From Plantago ovata (taxonomy: Eukaryota; Streptophyta; Magnoliopsida; Lamiales; Plantaginaceae), in contig CM051455.1 in assembly GCA_028274465.1 (NCBI GenBank), forward strand, positions 128,685,462 to 128,749,461: DNA of 64,000 nt, written 5' to 3'. The translations under genes were made by a program, and so were the position numbers. The notes beneath the pieces were generated by a model. That model ran no database searches and was not told the DNA's origin. It saw nothing but the letters and a program-made list of their open reading frames with translations. The stretch's first letter is position 1. The number at the start of each line of letters is the position of its first letter. Positions 22,041 through 31,969 of the stretch are shown in pieces.

Positions 22041-23690
22041 ATGAATGCAACAGTTCCCTACACATCTAAGCCTTGCATCAATGTATCCAGTTCTAACAAC
22101 TTGCTCTCAAAGAAGCACTGGACAACTGTGAGAGCTGCTATAGCCATGCCAAAGAGAAACAAAGATTTTGCGCATCCTGATTTATCTGTTAATGGAGTTC
22201 ATATCACTGATCAGCTTGTTTATGAAATCGCTCAGCGTCAATCTGAGAAAGTTGGATTTGGTACACCAGAACTTCATCAGAAGAAACCAACTTTTAGTCC
22301 AATGTTTCTTGAAGAAGCTTATGGCAGATGCAGAGACATTTGTGCTGAATATGCCAAGACATTCTACTTAGGTAACATATCTGGTTGCTGCATTATTAGC
22401 TCAACTCGTTCTTGGTAGCCAAATAACGTATTTTACATGATGCAGGAACGTTGCTTATGACTGAGGAACGGCAGAAAGCCATATGGGCTATATATGGTGA
22501 GTAATGTAAATCCTTTCTTGATCAGTGACCTGTTAGTATTCAAGATAACTAGATCTAACTCTTGATTATTTCTGTTTTGCAATTCTTTAACATATTTTTC
22601 GGTTTTCTTGGTTTCGTTCAGTTTGGTGCAGGAGAACAGATGAACTGGTAGATGGTCCAAACGCGATCCATATTAGCTCTGCTGCACTTGATAGATGGGA
22701 AGAAAGGCTAGAAGATATCTTTAGTGGACGCCCATATGATATGCTTGATGCTGCACTTACTGATACCGTTCAACGATTTCCCTTAGACATTAAGGTGAGA
22801 AACAGAATTCACTTTATACTTTCATTTAAAGCGAAATCATTATCTTGCATTGCAAACTAAAATGATTTTTATCTCAATTTGCAGCCGTTTAAGGACATGA
22901 TCGAAGGGATGAGAATGGACACAAGGAAAGACAGATACTCAAACTTTCAGGAACTTTATCTGTATTGCTATTATGTGGCTGGAACAGTAGGCCTAATGAG
23001 CGTTCCAGTTATGGGTATTGCACCAGAATCATCCGTGTCAACTCATAATGTTTATAACGCAGCGTTGTATTTAGGGATTGGCAATCAACTGACAAACATT
23101 CTCAGAGATGTTGGAGAAGAGTAAGTTAATTTCCATTCCTATATATATTTGTTTTTCTTTCTTTCTTTATGCATACGCATGTGTGTGGAGTTGTTATTGG
23201 ACTTACACGGTGGCGAACTTGTTCCAGTGCAACGAGAGGCAGAGTTTATCTTCCCCAAGATGAACTGGAGAAATTTGGCCTATGTGATAATGATGTGTTC
23301 TCACGAAAAATATCAGACGGGTGGAGAGAATTCATGAAGGAGCAGATAACAAGGGCAAGGTTCTACTTTGATCAGGCTGAAGAAGGTGCTTCTCAGCTTG
23401 ATAAGGCTAGCCGCTGGCCGGTAATTAATCCCCTACACTGCACCTGTCTAACAGATTGACAAATAATTTTGAACATCTGTTAACATGAGACAGTGAGACT
23501 GATTTATGTTTCTTACTGCTGCCAGGTATGGTCATCCCTAATGTTGTACAGGATGATCCTGGATTCAATCGAGAACAATGACTACGATAACTTAACGAAA
23601 CGAGCATATGTTGGGAGGACCAAGAAGCTGATCACATTGCCTTTGGCATACACAAGATCTCTATCAAATCCCAGAATGCTTCTTATGTAG
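22041..23690 (+). CDS. PSY: phytoene synthase, chloroplastic
   Basis: Condenses two geranylgeranyl diphosphates to 15-cis-phytoene, the entry step of carotenoid synthesis in plastids. Six exons: 22041-22371, 22446-22496, 22622-22794, 22885-23120, 23228-23420 and 23526-23690. All have GT-AG borders and consistent phases, giving 382 residues. The 51-bp second exon is the conserved PSY arrangement. Both Asp-rich diphosphate-Mg motifs are intact: [11 protein letters not shown] near residues 131-141 and RDVGED near 259-264. [11 protein letters not shown] and the [14 protein letters not shown] segment near the C-terminus are also PSY hallmarks. The N-terminal ~60 residues are Ser/Lys-rich and suit a transit peptide. 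The linker before [19 protein letters not shown] is unlike the usual PSY1/PSY2 linker, and the tail is short, so this may be a divergent PSY3-like paralogue. That last point is inference. Confidence 0.95.
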
Positions 23691-23879
23691 ATCTTCATTT
23701 AGATATATACAAGACATGCATGAAGCTGCATATTACTTTGCATGCTCTACTTGTGTAAATTCACCATGCCATTGTGAGTTGTGATTTTACATCCTTTTGG
23801 CGATTTACCAGTGTTTATATATACAGGATAAGGTGCTGAATTTTTCACCTGTAAGTTATTCAGTTCAACCGTATCTCTA
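23691..23879. other. 3' flank of PSY
   Basis: Probable 3' UTR after the TAG at 23,688-23,690; no other feature. Confidence 0.4.
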
Positions 23880-23980
23880 GGTGCATGCTCTCCCGATGGT
23901 GTTTTTTACATCTACAAGAGTTGAACCTGAGACTTTGGTTAAGTGAACTCAAGTCCCTTACCACTTCAGCCAACAAACAT
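23880..23980 (-). mobile_element. tRNA-derived SINE head (degraded)
   Basis: Read on the minus strand, a box A-like word (TGGCTGAAGTGG, 23,961-23,972) is followed about 35 bp later by a box B-like word (GGTTCAACT, 23,919-23,927). That is the Pol III promoter layout of tRNA-derived SINEs. No clear tail or target-site duplication was found. Confidence 0.4.
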
Positions 23981-25380
23981 TGGTTGCTAATAAGTAACTT
24001 ACTGTTGGTAAATTGTGAGAAAGGTTATAAATTAAGACACTAAATTACTTGTGTGTAAAAAAGATTTGGGATACGAATCTAAAATATAGAATGGTTTCTA
24101 GGTGGATTAATTGAAAATAGAAAATAGATGGATCCAAATCAAGATCTTGGGAAAGTTTGATGCTAGGGGTCAAACCCGCGTCTACGGTAAGATGTAAGAA
24201 CATATAGTATGTATATGTTCTTACTTACACCTAGGATAAATCCAAACTCTTAATCCATGTTAGAATGAACCCATGCTCTTAGGCTCTATGTTCTCCCATC
24301 TCGGTTCCCGGGTGCTACACCTTAAACATGTCTACATGATGCACCATATATTAGCTCTCTCCACGGACCACGAAAATAGCCATCTCCTCAAGATTCTTTG
24401 GATAAAGGTCATATGTTGTTTCCTTGTCTTCCATCAGGCATTGATCTTCACAAATCACAATCCGCTAGTAATACTATTTTCCATCTTCAATCTTGATTTA
24501 CCACACTCATGTCACAGGAAAATAACATTGATTTTGAGAATCATGCATGGTCCTTATGCCAAATGTCTTTCAGACCATATATGGTGCTGCATGCGTACCC
24601 TTTCCATCTCAATTACTAAATAACATCTCTATCTTACTCATAATCGTTTTTTACACAATTCAATGACAGGTTGTCTATAATGTAAATAAGACTTTAGAAT
24701 GTTTTAAAATATTATACGTAGAATTTGAGAAAGGTTGTAAGATAAGAATTAATGAGGAACAAGGATTTAAATGATAGAAGACCTAGAATGTCTTCTATGA
24801 TCCTTAGCTAGAGTAGATAGATCTGCACCCCTCGTTGAGTAGGTGTTGGTGTATATAGTATATATATAAAAGCATTTGGCCAATTTCATCACATTAGCAA
24901 CAATTTTGGTAGATTGACTAGCTAGTATCGAACTAGCCTAGTGCCATTTAACATCAAAAACTCTCAAAGTTTATCATGCTACATGTGACTCCCAATATTA
25001 TAAGCTTCTCCTTTTTTTGATTTATAGCCCCCAATATATGCTTCACCCTTTTGTTTTAATCTTGCAAATGCAATAAAAGTACGGTGTCGTGAACACATCT
25101 TCTCCTTGTTGTAGTCGAACCCTGATGTTTTGATCAACCTTGTCGGATATTTCAGGAATATGAATTCCCCTCATTATATTATTTACGTAAAGCGTCGAGT
25201 TTACACCCTAACTATAAGTTTAAATGGTTCGGGTAAAGTGTACGTATATGAGGTGTAATGTGAAAGTCGCCAAAAAGTGTCTAGAATACTATTGAAACCA
25301 ATTATCTTTAGTAAAATAGAGGAGAGTGGAATTTCGTGTGTAGGGGGTGAAATCTTGAGATACCCACCCTTTTTACGGTA
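23981..25380. other. intergenic sequence without recognised genes
   Basis: Several open frames of 60-116 codons lack any recognisable domain or codon character. No repeat class is assigned. Confidence 0.4.
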
Positions 25381-25384
25381 GGTG

Positions 25385-25560
25385 TTAGTTGTTAAAACTA
25401 CACCCGATAAGATAAATTATGCATAAATGTATTAATTTGTAGGACATACCCACAATAAGGTACCAAAAGTGGTGGGGTTTTAGACGTGATACAAATGTTA
25501 ACTTTGATCCTAAAAACAAATGCGTTCCGACTTGAGGAAACTCTTTCGAAAAATTCAAGG
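25385..25560. repeat. dispersed repeat, copy 1 of 3
   Basis: The block with acacccgataagataaa, ttgtaggacatacccacaa, taaggtaccaaaagtg and gttaactttgatcctaaaaa recurs with divergence at 27,310-27,570 and partly at 27,905-28,130. No coding potential; its nature is unknown, perhaps a fragment of a non-autonomous element. Confidence 0.6.
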
Positions 25561-26378
25561 AGATCAGGAATAATTCATCATGTTTATCAATCCCAAAACC
25601 GTGTCAGATACTGATCAAATTAATGGTTTTCATTCCATGAAACTCTCTCAACATCGAGATATACACATGGTCGTTTAATATATACCAACACGATCAGTCA
25701 ACTTTGTGTTTCTTTCATTCCTTTACCGACTACCGACCTTGACCAAATAATTAATGAAGACATGCATGTGAACCAACTCTCGTCCCAATCCATAATATCA
25801 AAACTGAGAAGGCGTAGTAGCGGCAACCATTTTGAATTTTAAAAAGAAACGTCTGGTTTTAGTGGGTTCGAGCCTCATGAACGATGCTAGAAGAGAAGAG
25901 ACGTTTGACAAAATGCTAAATTCGATATAAATGGTGACCATTAGAAACTCTTTAGAAAAAGTGGACCACGCGGGGAAAGGTGCTCTTTGCAACAAATCTA
26001 ACCTCCTCGTGATCATTAAAGTTTGTTAAGACCTAAGTTTAAAGATTTTCTATGTTGTTGTTCATGGTATAAACAATAATTTTCTTTATCTAAAAAGAAG
26101 TTCAATTATTCTTGCATTTTGTATAATTATTCTTGTAATTTGTATTTATTTGCAATACGTTTCATGGTATAAACAATAATTTTCTTTTTTCTCTTTTTCT
26201 AAAAATAAGTTCAATTGTTCTTACCGTTCTTATAATTTATATTTATTTTATTATTTTAGTAGGATAAGCGTGCGAACAGTTTTTATTATTGTGTAAAATT
26301 TATTTTATCATGTGCGTGAATGTACAATTGAGACATAATATATCTTATTAATAAATTTAGTTAACAATAGTTTCTTAA

Positions 26379-27003
26379 GACCTCCTGCATCAGCAGGAGG
26401 TAAGCGCGGTTAAACCGCGTAAAACGCGGTTTAACCGCGGTCCGCGGTTATACTAACCGCGGACCCCTTTAGTGGCGTCAGCCACTAGGCTGACGCCACG
26501 TGGACCCTTTTTTAATTTTTTTTTCTGTTTTTTAATTTTTTTTCCGTTTAAATTTCAAACGGTCATAACTTTTAAAATACAAATGCTAAAAATAAATAAA
26601 AATTACCAACGGATAAAACTTTTCGAGATCTATAAATAGACACCACTTTTGGATATGTTTGCTCACACCTTATCCAACTCATTTTTCCATTCTTAATTAA
26701 AATCAAAACAATCTCAAGACTCCAAATTTGGTACAACTTAATGTAATATATTTGTTGTAATATATTTGTGATTTCCATCTATTAACTTGATTTCGTATGA
26801 AATTCTTTACAACAAATCTTCCTTCTTCTTTACATTAACTGAAAAAAATAAAAAAAATAGAAAAAAAATGACGTGACAGACCTTAAACTGGCCTTAACCG
26901 CGTTTAAGCAGTGACTGATGCGGGCGAAAACTGCTTAAACGCGGCTAAGGCCAGTTTAAGCCCTTAAACTGGCTTTAGCCTTAAACCACTGATGCGGGTG
27001 GTC
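26379..27003. mobile_element. Tourist/PIF-Harbinger-type non-autonomous element
   Basis: The ends GACCTCCTGCATCAG and CTGATGCGGGTGGTC are inverted repeats, flanked by TAA on both sides (26,376-26,378 and 27,004-27,006), the 3-bp duplication used by PIF/Harbinger elements. Inside are GC-rich subterminal inverted blocks (ggtttaaccgcggtccgcgg; aaactgcttaaacgcggc) and an AT-rich core. The core contains tataaatagacaccac, which looks like the promoter remnant of a transposase gene. No transposase ORF remains. Confidence 0.75.
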
Positions 27004-27309
27004 TAAGAGCCGAGTTTTCTAGTACGTTGTTCTCCATGGAATAGACATGCCGTAGGTTCACATCCTTTCCACCGCACGTGCGAGTTCCCCCCGCATACGG
27101 CTCCAGTGGCGGAGCCCTTTCTTTCCATACGGTTTTTTTATCTAAAAAGAAGTTCAATTGTTATTGCGATTTATTTGCAACTCCTATATCGTATTATTTT
27201 ATTAGGTGATACAAGGTGTATCACTATAGGTGTTAATTGTATCATGATTGGGGTGTACCCCTCTTATTCTTGTACCCCAATCATTATACAAGGTGTATCA
27301 GTATAGATG

Positions 27310-28130
27310 TTTGTAAAAACTATACCCGATAAGATAAAATGTGCGTAAATGTATTAATCTGTAGGACATCCCCACAATAAGGTACCAAAAGTGATTTTTT
27401 CGTATGTTTTATGAAGGAGAGTCGAAATTGGACGAGATTAAGAACTCGCTCCGGAGAGCAGAAGCTTGGGTTTTTAGATAAGATACGAGAGACAAAATGT
27501 TAACTTTGATTCTAAAAAACAAATGCGTTTCTGACTTGAAGAACGTCTTTGCAAAAAATATCTTGGATTCCTCAAATCATTGATCAGATTACCAGAGATA
27601 CCTCAAATTCACACAGGTCTCACTCTCATAAGAGAGATAGGGGACTTTAGGATATGCACGAGGTGTACCATTACCATTTGAACTCGTACCTAGATAGGAA
27701 ACTACGATTTTCCGTATCACCAGATAAATTGTAAATTAAAATAGTGGGACTGGTCAACAACTTGATGATTTTAAGGCAGTGCAAGGTATCTCACCTGTGG
27801 TGCAACTTGCACAGGGGCCTCTCATCCCCAGCCTATGAAATTTGAACATCCTCAACCGATGAATTTTCGACTGGTCTGGCAAGCAAGTATTTGGAGCATG
27901 AGCCGAATGTAGTAATTTGTAGGACATCCTGCAATAAGGTACAAACGAGATTAAGAACTCGCCCCGGAGAGCATAAGGGTTTTTTTAGACGAGAGACGAG
28001 ATTAAGAACTCGCCCCGGAGAGCAGAAGGGTTTTTAGACGAGAGACGAGAGACACAATGTTAATTTTGATCCTAAATAAGAACATTATGTTTTGCATAAA
28101 CTCTTTCGAAAAATTGAACCACTTGAGGAA
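27310..28130. repeat. dispersed repeat, copies 2 and 3, with a local tandem duplication
   Basis: Copy 2 is at 27,310-27,570 and copy 3 at about 27,905-28,130. Within copy 3 a unit of about 50 bp (gagattaagaactcgccccg, then ggagagca...agggttttt, then agacgagagac) occurs twice head to tail at about 27,949-28,050. Copy 2 holds one related unit at about 27,438. Confidence 0.6.
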
Positions 28131-31100
28131 AGTTTCTTAAGCGGAGAACGAGACATCGACATAAGAAAACAAAGCACCAGTACATAGGTCATAAGCTGAC
28201 TTTTGGTAATTATGAAGTCTTCCCAAGTCAATTAAGGTACTTTATTGCAGTATATAAGAGAATTCGTCATAAACTTATTGCACTATATTGCAGTTGATAT
28301 TGTTCCAACAATAATAAACATTTTTTAGGGCCATCACACATTCCCATGCAAGGGGTGGGGTACCCCCACCCAACCGCCTAAGAAAATCTTAACAAATTAT
28401 ACAAAAATTGTCACTACAAGAATTTCCTGAAATAGCCACCACTTTTAGCGACGGATACTATCCGTAGCTAAACTGGCCACGAATCGGTGTTTTAGCCACG
28501 GATAGAGACGAACTGAGTCTGGACGCTCAGTTCGTCTTTGTTTAGGACCGAGTTCACGGAGTGTAGCCACGGATAGAAATGATCCGTGGCAGATATATCC
28601 GTGGCAGATATAGCGACGAATAATTTATTCGTGGATGTACTAGCCACGAATAATTTAAACGTCGCCTTTATGTTGACCTGTTTAAAAAAAAAAGAAAGAA
28701 AAAAGAAATAGCAAACATAATTTTCTTTTAATTGGAAAATACAAGAAGAGACGGATAGATCTATCGTCGCTATTTAGTGACGGATAAATCTATCCGTCGC
28801 TAAGCCTCTATACAGACGCGAAACAGTTTTCTTCTTCCCCATTTCTTTCTCTTCTCTTCTTTGTTAGTATTGCGAACTCACCCCCAAAAATCTGAAATTC
28901 GATTATTTCTTCACCAAATGGAGCAATCTTGGACTCTTTTCGAAGCTTGTTGACGCAGGAGCTCGTGTGGCCATTCAATTTTGACTCTTTTGGTCAATTT
29001 ACAAGCGAAATTGAGGTATTGTTCAAGAACCCTAATTTTTTGTTATTTGGGATTGTATTATTGCTTTAATTAAGTAATATTATGTTTATTGTTGATGAGT
29101 AATAGCTTATTCCACATATAATAAGTAGTATGTTATAATTTAATTTGTTAATTTCATCAATTTATAGTGGAATTAAATTGGAAAATTAGAAAATTGAATT
29201 GTATGCATTATTAGGTTAGTGCATTATAAGTAGTAGTATGTTGTGCATAATATATATAGTTGAACGTATATATATGAAGTATGAAGTACTTGGTTGATGG
29301 TGAACTTGTTATTCATATGCATATATAGTATGAAGTATGAAAGTATTTATATAGTTGTATTCATTGGTTTGTTGTATCCAATTGAAGATGAATCCCGATC
29401 GCTCATGGATGTACAATCGAATTGTACATGGAAGGATTCAACCTAGTTTTCAGGGGGGGTCTTGAATACTTCATTACATTTGCCTTGACACAAAACACCC
29501 GTGGGAATGAGATGATTCGGTGCCCTTGTACCAAGGCAAAATGTCAAAACCAAAAATTTATGCATCATACTGAAGTATCTGCCCACTTGCTACGCAATGG
29601 GTTTGTGCCTAAGTATGAGATTTGGACCAGTCATGGTGAGAAGGCACCATTGCCAGATTTTGATGTGGACACTAGGCCAAAAACACGTAGAAAATGGGGT
29701 TGTGCACAACCGAGTACACAGAGTACTCAAATTCATGTGGATGATGATGATGACGCATATGAATTTCATGACCCTATGGTTGAAATGGTGATGAATTCAG
29801 CTGGTCCAGATTTTATGCAATTCGATGGAGATGGTGAGGGGGTTAAAACTGATGATGTGGTGGAGGAGCCTAATGCTGAGGACAAGAAGTTCTTTGACTT
29901 GTTGGAAGCGGCTAAAGAACCTATATGGCCGGGTTGCCCTACGCACACTGAGTTGTCGTTTCTAGCTCGGCTCATGACTTTGAAGGTTGAGGGTGGTCAA
30001 TCCCAAGAGAACTTCAGTGGTTACACTAAACTGATATCTGAGTGTTGCCCGGAGCCCAACATAGTGCCTACCAACTACTACCAAGTCCAGAAGAAGATGA
30101 AGACGACACTACAAGAAAACAGCCAAATAGAGACGGATTAATAGCGACGGAATGCGATCCGTCGTAAAATAGCGACGGATCGGTGATTTTAGCAACAGAT
30201 ACAAATCTGACTGGTAATTAGCGATGGATAATTCCATCCGTCGCGAAATTTGCGACTGATCAGTTTATCCGTCGCTAAATTTAGAGACGGGTGGACTTAT
30301 TCGTCGCTATATGAGTTGACCATTTTTTAATTAATAGAAAAGAAAAATCATTAAATAAAATATAGCGACGGATCGGTTTATCCGTCGCTAAATTTGGAGA
30401 CGGATGGACTTATCCGTCGCTAAAGGAAATCGTGATCTGCGTATAAAGAAGACGACGTCTTCTTCTCTTCTTCATTCTCGATCTCCTCATTCTCTTCTCC
30501 CCCAAATCATCCCGTAAACACCGTTCACCGTCCACCGTCGACCACCCACCACCGTCCACCGTCATCATCGGAGACGCACCACCTTCCACCGCCACCATTC
30601 TTTAATCCAATCGGTAAGTTTCCTTCCTCTCATTCTTTTCTTTTGCTTCTCTAGTTTTTCAATTTCATTTCCTAATTCCTCCTTTTTGGTTAAAATTGGT
30701 AGAATTAGCCACCACCGTGCCATAGTGACGAGCACCTCCTCCTCTTCTCCTCTCTGATTCTCCGATTCGATCTCTGCCACAAAAGGTTAGAACCCTAACC
30801 CTAATTTTTGGGGCTTTTTGCCTAAACCTAAACCGAAGCTTCGATTTGATTTGCCGTAAATTAACCCTAATTTTTAAGTGTAATTTGGTTAATATTCATG
30901 TAATATTCATGCTTAATATTCATTTTAAATTTGCTCAAGTTAGTTCTGTTCATATTTGTTATTATTATGTTAATTATTTTAATTATGTTATTTTGTTAAT
31001 TTAATTAATTATGGTGTGATGATGTTAAAACCGGATTCATCAAAGATTGGGTTTTGTGTTAATATGATTTATGTTTGTAGAACTAGACTGAATTTTGAAT

Positions 31101-31378
31101 TTCTCGCGGGCTATTGTTAGCTGATTGTTGTTGATTGTGTTTCCTTTAGCTTGTGATGTGTGAATGAGGCAATGCTTTCAGTTTCTTGACTTGTACTGGT
31201 CTTGATTATTGCTCGGGTATCATATATGCGGTTTTTTGGGGGCAGCTATGGTTCAAGTTTCTTGAGTTTGATTAAAGTAAAGACAAGGTGAACGATTGTA
31301 TGTAGCATATGTTAACATGGACTCTTTCTGAGTTTATTTTGCTGGTTTATTAATTTTATAAAATGTAGGTAATGAGTC

Positions 31379-31438
31379 TGATTGGTGACGTTAAAGGAAA
31401 AGTTGCGGTGATGGTGGATGACATGATCGACACAACAA
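31379..31438 (+). pseudogene. captured exon of ribose-phosphate pyrophosphokinase (PRPP synthetase)
   Basis: After an AG acceptor at 31,377-31,378 the sequence translates V-M-S-L-I-G-D-V-K-G-K-V-A-V-M-V-D-D-M-I. It then continues D-T-T before a GT at 31,439. The word GDVKGKVAVMVDDMIDTAGT is the PRPP-binding loop of plant PRS enzymes; here the Ala after DT has become Thr. Only this one exon with flanking intron-like sequence is present, so it is a transduplicated fragment inside the nested CACTA, not a working gene. Confidence 0.8.
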
Positions 31439-31899
31439 GTAATTTTCTATTCTAATTTAACATGAATTCTCTTCATTCTGCCATATGTTGTCTTAAACTA
31501 ATTTAGCATAGTACATAGTGTACGGTATAAACTAGGAAAGATGGCAATAAAACGTGAATTGTATATGCCCCTGCCCCTGAGTCCTTAATTATCCCTATTA
31601 GACTTTGAGCATTGTGGTAGTGAAACTTGTTGGGCACTAGGGATGAAGTTGCAACTTAAACTATGAAATGTGTTGTGGGATTGTTTGTTTTTATGTTATG
31701 GTTGGAGTTGTAAGTGTTTCTAATGAGCTTTTGAATATACACAACTTAAACTTTCTACCTATCAAACAAAAAAAAAAAAAAAATCTATGGCCTCTAGTCT
31801 CTAAAAATCCTTCGTGTCTGCGTAATACTTTTTGGTCTTATGTTATGTGAAGTGTTTACTTCCATTCCATTTCCAGTGTTAATGAGTATCCATTACTAT

Positions 31900-31969
31900 G
31901 GGTGTTTGGTCTAGTGGTATGATTCTCGCGAAATACGAGAGGTCGCGAGTTCGATTCTCGCAGCACCCC
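31900..31969 (+). tRNA. tRNA-Pro-like sequence with altered anticodon arm (probable pseudogene)
   Basis: The 70-nt sequence keeps the body of nuclear tRNA-Pro: acceptor GGGTGTT paired with AGCACCC (one G-U), box A TGGTCTAGTGG, and T-arm GCGAGTTCGATTCTCGC, in which both stem sides carry compensating changes. The anticodon region differs. Two bases are missing and the stem TCTCG/CGAGA closes a loop CGAAATA. It lacks the universal U33 and would place AAA at the anticodon positions. It lies inside the nested CACTA beside the captured PRS exon and was probably captured with it. Functional decoding is unlikely. Confidence 0.75.

Noticed and set aside
24273..24623. 116-codon open frame downstream of PSY
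   Set aside because: No domain, no splice context, no codon or promoter support.
30410..30780. Minus-strand charged open frames
   Set aside because: Antisense of the CT/CA-rich leader-like segment of the nested CACTA.
31900..31969. Functional tRNA-Pro gene
   Set aside because: The anticodon loop has lost U33 and the proline anticodon, and it sits inside a transposon, so I call it tRNA-like only.
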